34,318 bases of DNA. Origin: an uncultured Thiotrichales bacterium. Its GTDB lineage: Bacteria; Pseudomonadota; Gammaproteobacteria; CAZUMV01. The stretch is from positions 1 through 34,318 of the forward strand of contig CALIRD010000184.1 in the NCBI GenBank assembly GCA_938042355.1, given 5' to 3'. The notes beneath the pieces are model-generated. The model saw only the letters and a program-made list of their open reading frames with translations, searched no databases and was not told the DNA's origin. Of this stretch, positions 1-8,523 are shown one piece after another (the first letter of the stretch is position 1; the number at the start of each line of letters is the position of its first letter). A program made the translations under genes and the position numbers.

Positions 1-1668
1 GGCTTTTTTGTCGTGGTTACCGTATTCCTGTTTCAGCAACAGTTAATCATTGCACTTTATTTGCTGATATGTGGATTCATGTTGACCCTGTCATTACTAA
101 AACTTAATGATTACACCGGCAGACAACCACATCGCCAACAAATCAAAACTACCTTTCAGTTAAGCATCGGATCCATTCCAATAATTTTGATTCTGTTTTT
201 TATTTTTCCGCGCCTAGATTCACCACTATGGTCTCTACCAGGAAACAACGGTCAGGGGCAGACCGGAATGAGCGAATCGATGTCACCAGGGAATTTCACC
301 AAACTCGTCCAGTCCAGCGCTCCTGCATTTCGCGCCACGTTCAATCAAAAAGCGCCTGCACAACATCAACTGTATTGGCGCGGACCCGTACTGGAAAATT
401 TTGATGGCAAGCGTTGGTCGCGCTCCAGTACTACAAAAAAATACTCTGATAAAAGCGAACCTTTGCTGTTAGATAACATCGAAAACGCTTTTAGTTATCA
501 AATCACGCTGGAAGCACAGCAAAACCGCTGGGTATTTCCTCTGGATATCGCGATTGATAGTGGCAAGGATGCAATGACTAACCAAGCAGGAGAAACATTC
601 TCGAATGAAGTGATCCGTAAAGCTTCATTGTTCCAATTTAGTTCTGCAACCTCCTTCAAGCTCGATAGTACAGCTAACACAGCAAAACTATACTCATCGT
701 TACAGTTACCCGGGAGAACGGCACCAAAAACCAGAGCACTGGCAGAAAAGCTCTTTCTTGAAGTGAATGGCGACAAAAAACGTTTTGTTGATCGGGTAAT
801 GAACCGCTTCAATGAAATGCCATATGCCTACACTCTGGAACCGAAACCCATGTCATCTGATTACATCGATAGCTTTATGATCGATACCATGGAGGGTTTT
901 TGTGAACACTATTCAAGTAGTTTCGTGGTCATGATGCGCGCGGTCGGTATACCTGCGCGAGTCGTTACTGGCTATCAAGGTGGAGAATACAACAACAATG
1001 GTGGCTACTATTTAATTCGACAGTCGGATGCACACGCCTGGACTGAAGTGTGGTTGGAAGGAGAAGGCTGGGTACGAAAAGATCCGACTGGCATGGTCTC
1101 TCCAGAACGAGTAAATCAAGGCTTGGAATCGGCTTTTGCTGGCAATAGCTTACTGCCCAATACTATCCGAATTTCATTTCTTAAAAAATTGAGTATGCGC
1201 TGGGATACCATGAACTACTATTGGTCTAAATGGGTGATTTCATACAACAACACGCTGCGTAGCGAATTGATATCAAGATTCAAATCACTCATGGGGAGCA
1301 TTGGTAAACAGCTGGTGTTTTCACTGGCTGCACTCGCGCTATTGGTTTTTATTACGTTAATTCTGAAACAACTCATATTCTCATCCAGAAACAATAGATC
1401 AGAAGAAGAATCATTGTACCGACGCTTTATTACACACAATAATAGAATCTATTCAGCGAAGAAAAATGACAGTGAAACTGAAATGCAGTACGCCACCCGT
1501 CTGGCAAACGAGAACTCGCAATACGCCGGGCAAATTCATGCCATCACATCAATCTATCTCGGAATACGATATGGCAATAAAAAATCAGATCAAGAACTTC
1601 AAAAGCTGAGAAGCTTTATCTTGGAATACTGTGACTTTAGCTCAAATCGGCCGGCGGCGGCATCATAA
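1..1668 (+). CDS. Transglutaminase-like membrane protein (TgpA/DUF3488 type), 5' truncated by window edge
   Basis: Frame is open to base 1 (track start is a GTG at 13). Transglutaminase core 'EGFCEHYSSSFVVMMRAVGIPARVVTGYQGGEYN...SDAHAWTEVWLEGEGWVRKDPT' has Cys/His/Asp in the expected order; TM segments on both sides. Confidence 0.88.
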   Translation, partial: GFFVVVTVFLFQQQLIIALYLLICGFMLTLSLLKLNDYTGRQPHRQQIKTTFQLSIGSIPIILILFFIFPRLDSPLWSLPGNNGQGQTGMSESMSPGNFTKLVQSSAPAFRATFNQKAPAQHQLYWRGPVLENFDGKRWSRSSTTKKYSDKSEPLLLDNIENAFSYQITLEAQQNRWVFPLDIAIDSGKDAMTNQAGETFSNEVIRKASLFQFSSATSFKLDSTANTAKLYSSLQLPGRTAPKTRALAEKLFLEVNGDKKRFVDRVMNRFNEMPYAYTLEPKPMSSDYIDSFMIDTMEGFCEHYSSSFVVMMRAVGIPARVVTGYQGGEYNNNGGYYLIRQSDAHAWTEVWLEGEGWVRKDPTGMVSPERVNQGLESAFAGNSLLPNTIRISFLKKLSMRWDTMNYYWSKWVISYNNTLRSELISRFKSLMGSIGKQLVFSLAALALLVFITLILKQLIFSSRNNRSEEESLYRRFITHNNRIYSAKKNDSETEMQYATRLANENSQYAGQIHAITSIYLGIRYGNKKSDQELQKLRSFILEYCDFSSNRPAAAS

Positions 1669-2113
1669 AATTCATGCGGCGCGCTTCATCATCCTGCTGC
1701 GACGTCAAATCCTTAATACCGGGTTGAGGGATAAATTGATCCAGTGTCATCGCATCAAGAAATTCAAACAAACGGCCACTCAGTTCACTCCACAATCTCG
1801 ACACATCACCCGTAACGTACTCATCTGAAGTAACCACTTGATTGCCAAGGTCTTCCTGCTCGTCTACAGCCAGGATTATGTCTGCTATAGATATCTTCTC
1901 GGGTCGCTTGGCTAGTCGATAGCCGCCACCTGGGCCACGTACACCTTCTACCAGGCCGGAATGTCTCAGTTTTGCAAAAAGTTGTTCCAGATATGACAAG
2001 GAAATACTTTGGGTTAACGAGATGCCCGTCAAGGTTACTGGCCCTTTACGATCATTTATCGCCAGGTCCAGCATTGCAGTGACCGCATAACGTCCTTTTG
2101 TAGATAATTTCAT
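1637..2113 (-). CDS. Rrf2-family transcriptional regulator, IscR-like but lacking cysteines
   Basis: 'MKLSTKGRYAVTAMLDLAIN...ISLSYLEQLFAKLRHSGLVEGVRGPGGGYRLAK' is the typical IscR/Rrf2 wHTH; no Cys anywhere in the translation. Confidence 0.9.
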   Translation of the reverse strand: MKLSTKGRYAVTAMLDLAINDRKGPVTLTGISLTQSISLSYLEQLFAKLRHSGLVEGVRGPGGGYRLAKRPEKISIADIILAVDEQEDLGNQVVTSDEYVTGDVSRLWSELSGRLFEFLDAMTLDQFIPQPGIKDLTSQQDDEARRMNFMMPPPADLS

Positions 2114-2131
2114 AGATTACTAGTTAAAAAT

Positions 2132-2152
2132 AATACTTATACAATACTTATA
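2132..2152. repeat. Perfect 10-bp direct repeat AATACTTATA-C-AATACTTATA (11-bp period)
   Basis: Read directly: 2132-2141 and 2143-2152; overlaps the -10 and expected +1 of the Rrf2 gene promoter. Confidence 0.85.
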
Positions 2153-2175
2153 TATTACTATTACAATAATTACAA
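2147..2175 (-). promoter_or_regulatory. Putative sigma70 promoter of the Rrf2 gene
   Basis: Minus strand reads TTGTAA (2175-2170), 17-bp spacer, TATAAG (2152-2147), upstream of the ATG at 2113. Confidence 0.5.
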
Positions 2176-2279
2176 ACTATTTAGCAGAAACAAGCAGATA
2201 ATTGAGATATGCAGCGGCTAAAGCAGCAAGCTCGCACCGGTTTTTGAGTCAGATATTGAGGGGCGGTGGTGAGTTTTAC

Positions 2280-2753
2280 TCAGGGATTCAAGGGAGTCCA
2301 TTCACGGTCTTGAAAACTATGGCCTTGTCGCTTGCAATAGCGAAGCCACTTATACAAGAAACGATTTAATTGCCAGCGACAGTGCAAGGCTGTATCGCTA
2401 ACACCACTGTCGACCTTGAGGTTCTTGCCTGTGACACGACACTTGCGACTCAGCACCTCGGCCTGTTGAGCGTCCTTGTATATCCTCACCATAAGGTCAG
2501 GTTTTAGCTCATGATTTGGAAACAGATAGGTTAACTTCAAAGTCACCGTATGGGGGGTAGATTCAATCATAAACAGATGTAAATCTTGCGCTTTACCCGA
2601 GACCCTGGAAACCACTTTTGCAGGACTCTCAGGAATCTCACCGCATAGTACACGTAACATTAAATAATTTTGCTCATACATATCCATCAACGCCGAAAAT
2701 GTCATCGGCATAGCGTGAACCGGGTCTCTTCTTAGTAATTCTTCGTGGTACAT
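2280..2753 (-). CDS. DUF1249 family protein (YqiB-like)
   Basis: 'LMDMYEQNYLMLRVLCGE...YLFPNHELKPDLMVRIYKDAQQAEVLS...LNRFLYKWLRYCKRQGHSF' matches the DUF1249 pattern. Confidence 0.8.
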   Translation of the reverse strand: MYHEELLRRDPVHAMPMTFSALMDMYEQNYLMLRVLCGEIPESPAKVVSRVSGKAQDLHLFMIESTPHTVTLKLTYLFPNHELKPDLMVRIYKDAQQAEVLSRKCRVTGKNLKVDSGVSDTALHCRWQLNRFLYKWLRYCKRQGHSFQDREWTPLNP

Positions 2754-2818
2754 ATTTCAAGCATATCATGCAGTATGTTATTTTGATCATAACTTAATCA
2801 CGTATCGAACAATCTTTT

Positions 2819-4444
2819 ATGATCGTTAAAAGTAAACCATTTCAAGAACAAAAACCTGGCACTTCAGGCTTGAGAAAGTCGGTCAGTATTTTTCAGCAAC
2901 AACACTATCTCGAGAATTTTGTACAGGCAATTTTTGATAGTTTACCCAGCGTAGAGGGAGCCCGAATCGCACTTGGTGGAGACGGTCGCTACCATAATAG
3001 TGCTGCCATCCAAACCATAATTAAAATGGCCAGTGCAAATGGTGTAGCAGAACTCATTGTTGGCTTGAACGGAATACTATCTACACCAGCTGCCTCACAT
3101 ATTATTCGAAAATACGGCCTCGATGGTGGGCTGGTTTTGTCTGCCTCACATAATCCAGGTGGTCCCAATGGCGACTTCGGCATTAAGTACAACATTCAGA
3201 ATGGCGGGCCGGCACCGGAAGCGCTGACCAACCAGATTTATCAACGAACAAAAACCATTGACCAATACAAAATTATTAATGACTTCAGTGCAGATCTGTC
3301 AACTGCAGGTGTTTATGATGCCGACAATATGCGCATTACAGTCATCGACACAGTCGATGATTACCTGACATTACTCGAAGGTATTTTTGACTTCGACTTG
3401 ATAAATCAGTATTTACTAGAGAATGATTTGACTATTGCATTCGATGCTATGCATGCGGTTACCGGTCCCTACGCTACGGCTCTATTCAAGAAACTACCCG
3501 CAAATCAAGATCATGTATTAATGAATGCCATACCCCTGGAAGATTTTGGTGGCGGCCATCCCGACCCCAGCCTTGCACATGCACATGAATTGGCCGAGTT
3601 GGTCATGTCTGCAGGAAACCCTGTATTTGGTGGCGCTTCTGATGGCGATGGTGATCGCAACATGGTGCTAGGAGAAGACTGTTTTGTTAGTCCCAGTGAC
3701 AGCCTCGCCATACTCGCCGCAAACGCTGAACTCATTCCGGCGTATCGCAAGGGTATAACCGGTGTTGCACGCTCCATGCCCACCAGTTGTGCTGTCGACA
3801 GAGTGGCGAAAAGTTTAAATATCCCCTGCTTTGAGACACCCACCGGCTGGAAGTTTTTTGGCAACTTGCTCGACGCTGGCAAAATCACCTTTTGTGGCGA
3901 AGAAAGTTTTGGCACCAGTTCGGACCATGTTCGAGAAAAAGACGGTTTATGGGCAGTCATGTTCTGGCTCAACCTGATTGCCGCACGTAAGCAAAGCGTT
4001 AAAGAAATTGTGCATGATCATTGGCAAAAATTTGGTCGTAACGCTTACCTCAGACATGATTATGAAGCGATTGAGAGCGATGACGCTCAAGCGTTGATGA
4101 AAGCATTAATCAACAAACTACCTAGCCTGGTTGGCACAACGGTCGCGAACAGCAAGGTCACCAATGCGGATGAATTCACCTACCATGACCCGGTTGATCA
4201 ATCAGTTAGTGAACATCAAGGCGTTCGAATATTGCTGGAAAATGAAAGCAGAATTATTTTTCGTTTGTCAGGCACGGGCACCCAGGGTGCAACATTAAGG
4301 GTCTATCTCGAAGCGCTTATTGATAACACGGAGCAATACCATCTAAGTAATGCTGAACTGGTTGCAACATTGGCGACAGCATCGGTCGAACTGGCTGAAA
4401 TAGAACGTTATACCGGACGAACCTCACCCTCAGTGATCACCTGA
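2819..4444 (+). CDS. pgm: Phosphoglucomutase, alpha-D-glucose specific
   Basis: 'LVLSASHNPGGPNGDFGIKYN' active-site Ser loop, 'GGASDGDGDRNMVLG' metal loop, 'ETPTGWKFFGNLLDAGKITFCGEESFGTSSDHVREKDGLWA', 'RLSGTGTQGATLRVYLE'. Confidence 0.95.
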   Translation: MIVKSKPFQEQKPGTSGLRKSVSIFQQQHYLENFVQAIFDSLPSVEGARIALGGDGRYHNSAAIQTIIKMASANGVAELIVGLNGILSTPAASHIIRKYGLDGGLVLSASHNPGGPNGDFGIKYNIQNGGPAPEALTNQIYQRTKTIDQYKIINDFSADLSTAGVYDADNMRITVIDTVDDYLTLLEGIFDFDLINQYLLENDLTIAFDAMHAVTGPYATALFKKLPANQDHVLMNAIPLEDFGGGHPDPSLAHAHELAELVMSAGNPVFGGASDGDGDRNMVLGEDCFVSPSDSLAILAANAELIPAYRKGITGVARSMPTSCAVDRVAKSLNIPCFETPTGWKFFGNLLDAGKITFCGEESFGTSSDHVREKDGLWAVMFWLNLIAARKQSVKEIVHDHWQKFGRNAYLRHDYEAIESDDAQALMKALINKLPSLVGTTVANSKVTNADEFTYHDPVDQSVSEHQGVRILLENESRIIFRLSGTGTQGATLRVYLEALIDNTEQYHLSNAELVATLATASVELAEIERYTGRTSPSVIT

Positions 4445-4867
4445 GGCCCCCAGAGCGAGCACCAAGGCTCTCAGCTCACTGTGCTGTTTGCCTGAAAGTG
4501 CGTCTGCAGCGATAAAACACTGATAGCGACGCTGGTTTACGGGGTTTTCCAGCTTCAGAATTACCAACGACTTGAAGACTCTCGCTCCTACATGATTAAG
4601 CCTGAGTGTAGTTTGATTGCCAAACTCTGCCAGCCATATTCTCTCAACGTGTTTTGAGCGTAACCCAGTAATTGCCCCCTGATCTAACATCAGTATTTGT
4701 CGCATAGTGGTATTAAATGATCCGGTCAACAACAAAACCAGAACAACCTTAATCAGCCAGTGAGCCTGCAAGATGACTACGGCGACAAACGACAAAGAAA
4801 ACAGCAGAACGGTTACCACCAGTAGCACTCTGGATCGACCCAGTTTCAGATCTACATCCTTGCTCAC
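4430..4867 (-). CDS. Small membrane protein, YgfX/CptA-like
   Basis: Two N-terminal TM segments followed by a basic soluble tail ('RRYQCFIAADALSGKQHSELRALVLAL'), resembling the YgfX layout; start overlaps prmB stop by 4 bp. Confidence 0.5.
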   Translation of the reverse strand: MSKDVDLKLGRSRVLLVVTVLLFSLSFVAVVILQAHWLIKVVLVLLLTGSFNTTMRQILMLDQGAITGLRSKHVERIWLAEFGNQTTLRLNHVGARVFKSLVILKLENPVNQRRYQCFIAADALSGKQHSELRALVLALGASGDH

Positions 4868-5754
4868 GTACTATCTGACATTGCAAGCAGCTGTTCTTTT
4901 GTGAGCAACAATACTCCGTGACCGCCATGTTCAAATTCCAACCAGGTAAATGGCACCTCTGGCCAGGCATTGATAACCGCCTGCTCAGAGTTACCAACCT
5001 CCATAATCAACACAGCACCATCAGCCATATACTTTGCGGCACCCGCAAAAACACGTCTCACAATATCAAGACCATCAGCACCTGCACGCAAACCCAGGTC
5101 AGGCTCTTGCAAATATTCCCTGGGTAACTCAGACATCTCTTCATCGCTGACATAGGGTGGATTGCAAAGAATCAGATCGTACTCTCCATTCCCAAGATGC
5201 TTGAACAGGTCTGACTGGATAATCTTGATGCGCTGTTGAAGTTGATGTCGGGTTACATTTTTAACCGCCACAAGCAGTGCTTCTTTTGAAATATCACTCA
5301 GCGTGACCAGCGCAGATTCGAATTCAAGCGCAGTGGCAATACCAATACAACCAGAACCCGTACACAGATCCAGAACTCGCGCGGGCGGATACGCCAACCA
5401 TGGTGAAAATCGCTCTGCAATCAACTCCGCAATGGGAGAGCGAGGAATCAACACATCAGAAGTGACAGTAAAAGGTAGGCCATAAAACCAGGCTTCACCC
5501 GTCAGGTAAGCCATTGGTATTGCTGAAGTAATTCTTTTTTCGAGCAGTGTTTGTACTTTTTCCTGATCAGCCGGATCGACTCTCAAGCCAAAGTTAAGCT
5601 CGGTAGATTGTGGCGATATGCCCAGTGCCGACAACACCAGCCAGTAGGCTTCATCAACCGCATTATTAGTGCCATGACCAAAGAAAACATCAGAGCCTTG
5701 TAATTGTTCAACACATTTGTCGAGACACTGCTGAAGCGTGATACTGTTTGCCAT
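4864..5754 (-). CDS. prmB: 50S ribosomal protein L3 glutamine methyltransferase
   Basis: 'VLDLCTGSGCIGIA' SAM motif, 'DLILCNPPYVSDEEMSELPREYLQEPDLGLRAGADGLDIVRRV' NPPY motif with PrmB-type context. Confidence 0.93.
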   Translation of the reverse strand: MANSITLQQCLDKCVEQLQGSDVFFGHGTNNAVDEAYWLVLSALGISPQSTELNFGLRVDPADQEKVQTLLEKRITSAIPMAYLTGEAWFYGLPFTVTSDVLIPRSPIAELIAERFSPWLAYPPARVLDLCTGSGCIGIATALEFESALVTLSDISKEALLVAVKNVTRHQLQQRIKIIQSDLFKHLGNGEYDLILCNPPYVSDEEMSELPREYLQEPDLGLRAGADGLDIVRRVFAGAAKYMADGAVLIMEVGNSEQAVINAWPEVPFTWLEFEHGGHGVLLLTKEQLLAMSDST

Positions 5755-5822
5755 AGGCGGGAGTAATAGTAAGATTTACGCTAGAATAACAGTATCTACT
5801 GAACACTCCCAAGGCTATTTTG

Positions 5823-6698
5823 ATGGACCGACTCAAGGCCCTTCTTCTTACGGTATTACCTCACCATCTGATCTCAAGAATACTGTTCTTTGCCAGTCGT
5901 CTGGAGAACACATCATGGCAGCAATTTCTGATCAAACGTTATATTAAAATGTTTAAAGTAGACCTGCATCAGGCACAACGTCAATCAGCCAAAGAGTATA
6001 AAACTTTAAACGAGTTCTTCACCAGAGAACTTTTAACTGCCGCCAGACCGATTAACTTTGCTCATGATGTGTTGGTATCTCCGGTTGACGGCCAGATCAG
6101 CCAGATCGGCATATTAAGTTCTGGTCAGCTACTACAGGCCAAAGGACGACATTATGAAGTAGCTGCGCTATTAGGAGAAAGCTACGATACGTGCTTTGAT
6201 GAGGGATCGTTTGCAACGATCTACCTGTCTCCCAAAGATTATCATCGTATACATATGCCAATGAATGGGAGTGTAGATAACATATCCTATATTCCAGGCA
6301 GACTATTCAGCGTCGCCCCCTTTTGCGTTGAAAATGTATCCAGCGTTTTTGCGAGAAATGAACGGGTAGTGTGTATCTTCAATACTGACATTGGGAAAAT
6401 GGCACTGGTGCTGGTCGGTGCAATCAACGTCTCGGCAATTGAAACTACCTGGGAAGGTTTGATTACGCCCAAGCGCGGTCAACAGTCATTCAACAAACAC
6501 TATGATGACGAAGAGGTCACTATCGAGAAAGGAACCGAGATGGGGCGCTTTAATATGGGGTCTACGGTTATTTTAATTACCTCTGGAGAAAAAATAGAAT
6601 GGTCAGAGTCCTGTACTGCAGGCACATCCCTGATCATGGGTGAAAAAATTGCGACTGTCATCAGCCACGCTAACTCCGGAATGAAATCACTTCTTTAA
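5823..6698 (+). CDS. psd: Phosphatidylserine decarboxylase proenzyme
   Basis: 'LNEFFTRELLTAARPI', 'SPVDGQISQIG', 'SPKDYHRIHMPMNG', 'FNMGSTVILI' (xGST self-cleavage site). The track start at 5820 is TTG; ATG lies at 5823. Confidence 0.93.
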   Translation: MDRLKALLLTVLPHHLISRILFFASRLENTSWQQFLIKRYIKMFKVDLHQAQRQSAKEYKTLNEFFTRELLTAARPINFAHDVLVSPVDGQISQIGILSSGQLLQAKGRHYEVAALLGESYDTCFDEGSFATIYLSPKDYHRIHMPMNGSVDNISYIPGRLFSVAPFCVENVSSVFARNERVVCIFNTDIGKMALVLVGAINVSAIETTWEGLITPKRGQQSFNKHYDDEEVTIEKGTEMGRFNMGSTVILITSGEKIEWSESCTAGTSLIMGEKIATVISHANSGMKSLL

Positions 6699-7596
6699 TA
6701 TCTTCAAGATCAAATTTCTTCATCAACAACCGATCAACACCTAAGGCCACACCAGCACAATCAGGCAAACCAGCAGCCAGTGCAGCGAGTAAATTTTCAT
6801 CCACCTCAACTTCTTTCAGACCATCAGTGCTGCGCTGCTGATTGTCCTCTATAAACCGTGAACGTTGTTCGGCACTATCCGTTAATTCATGGAAGCCATT
6901 GGCGAGTTCCAGTGATCCCCAAAACACTTCAAACCGAGCCGCTACCCTTGGATCTTTCTGGTTTATTTTTGCGAGTGACGCATCTTCGGCTGGATAGTCA
7001 TGAACGACAGTTATGTGGTCATCGGCAAACTGTTTCTGTACCAATTCGGTAAAAACGAGTTCACGTAAGGCCTTGTCACTACACTCCCCCACGAGCTCAA
7101 TATCTGCTTGCTCCAAAGCGTTACGGTAATCTTTACCACGGGCTGAAAACAAATCAAGATCAACCCTTGCCAGACATTCGGCATAAGTGGTCATTACCGG
7201 CTTCAGGTTTTTTACAGCTGCAAGATGTTGAATCAGGTCCACCACCTCTTGTGCCAACGCTCTTTCATCCCAACCAAGTCGATACCATTCAAGCAAGGTG
7301 AATTCATGATGATGCCGCCAACCGGACTCTGACGATCTAAAGACTTTCGCCAGTTGATAAATATCTCCTGAACCATCAGCCAGTAAGCGTTTCATGAAAT
7401 ACTCGGGAGAGGTTTGCAAGTACCAGTGTTCCACCTTGTAGCTGTGTATCTGAGGGTCGGTAATACCGGCATCGCCAAGGACAGGTGTCTCTACTTCTAA
7501 CACGCCACGCTTTTCAAACCAGTTTCTGATGAGATTGTTCACTTCCGCACGCTGACGCAAAATTGTCAGCTTGGCATCTGGCTGCCAGCTAGTCAT
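6670..7596 (-). CDS. epmA: EF-P lysine--(R)-beta-lysine ligase (EpmA/GenX/PoxA)
   Basis: Class II LysRS-like core without anticodon-binding domain: 'VETPVLGDAGITDPQIHSYKVEHWYLQTSPEYFMKRLLADGSGDIYQLAKVFRSSESGWRHHHEFTLLEWYRLGW', 'GVALGVDRLLM'. Confidence 0.94.
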   Translation of the reverse strand: MTSWQPDAKLTILRQRAEVNNLIRNWFEKRGVLEVETPVLGDAGITDPQIHSYKVEHWYLQTSPEYFMKRLLADGSGDIYQLAKVFRSSESGWRHHHEFTLLEWYRLGWDERALAQEVVDLIQHLAAVKNLKPVMTTYAECLARVDLDLFSARGKDYRNALEQADIELVGECSDKALRELVFTELVQKQFADDHITVVHDYPAEDASLAKINQKDPRVAARFEVFWGSLELANGFHELTDSAEQRSRFIEDNQQRSTDGLKEVEVDENLLAALAAGLPDCAGVALGVDRLLMKKFDLEDIKEVISFRS

Positions 7597-7616
7597 TGCC
7601 TGAACTTCTCGCTCAG

Positions 7617-8186
7617 TCAGTCTTTAACTCTGGAGACATACTCTCCGGTACGCGTATCCACTTTGAGTACTTCGCCCTCTTCTATAAACAAAGGCACTTT
7701 TACTACAGCACCCGTTTCTAAAGTTGCAGGCTTGCTGCCACCCGATGCGGTATCACCGCGCAAGCCGGGATCGGTTTGGGTTATTTTCAACTCAACAAAA
7801 TTCGGTGGACTGACGCTTAGCGGACTATCATTCCAGAGCGTTACCGTGCAGGTGTCCTGCTCTTTCAGCCACAGCTTGGAGTCTTCGACCGCTGTTACTG
7901 GAGCTGCGTGCTGATCGAAAGAATCCGGGTCCATGAAATGCCAGAAGTCACCGTCGTTATAGAGATACTGCATTTCTGTTTCCATCACATCAGCCGCTTC
8001 GATACTTTCTCCAGACTTGAAAGTTTTATCGACAACTCGACCATTTTTCAAATTGCGCATCTTGACACGATTGAAAGCCTGACCTTTACCGGGTTTGACA
8101 AACTCATTTTCAATAATGCTGTAGGGGTCCGAATCGAGCATTACTTTTAGTCCTGAACGAAACTCGTTAGTTGAGTAAGTTGCCAT
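7617..8186 (-). CDS. efp: Translation elongation factor P
   Basis: '[46 protein letters not shown]' with KPGKGQAF modification loop; start set to the ATG at 8186. Confidence 0.96.
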   Translation of the reverse strand: MATYSTNEFRSGLKVMLDSDPYSIIENEFVKPGKGQAFNRVKMRNLKNGRVVDKTFKSGESIEAADVMETEMQYLYNDGDFWHFMDPDSFDQHAAPVTAVEDSKLWLKEQDTCTVTLWNDSPLSVSPPNFVELKITQTDPGLRGDTASGGSKPATLETGAVVKVPLFIEEGEVLKVDTRTGEYVSRVKD

Positions 8187-8226
8187 AGGGTCGAGCATCC
8201 AAATTTGGTTGAGCCGCCAATTATTC

Positions 8227-8316
8227 GGCAGTTGACAGAAATCTGCAACCGCCTTGTGTATTTAACGCTGACGACCCTGGAACCAGAGTATGAGATGTAC
8301 TGCCCAAAAGGCGGTT
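8227..8316 (-). promoter_or_regulatory. Candidate structured efp leader with competing stems
   Basis: AACCGCCTT (8247-8255)/AAGGCGGTT (8308-8316) is a 9-bp perfect inverted repeat; GGCAGTTG (8227-8234)/CAACCGCC (8246-8253) is an alternative 8-bp stem (one G-U in the minus-strand RNA). Confidence 0.4.
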
Positions 8317-8523
8317 AAAACCTACCGTTGATACCCTTGCTTTTGCATATGGGGAGCCGCGTACAAGAGAAAATATGCTAAAATCCGCAGTCAATATTAA
8401 TGATTAGATAACAACCGCTTAGGGTATTTTAAGAGTTAGCTGTCACAGAGGTGTGAAGCACCCCTAAACACCGTGGTGTAGGTTGTCGTACTCTATGTTA
8501 TGAACCGGATTTCGTAACCAGTA

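Noticed and set aside
3511-3972. 153-aa minus-strand ORF inside pgm
   Set aside because: Antisense of well-conserved Pgm catalytic sequence; no domain features.
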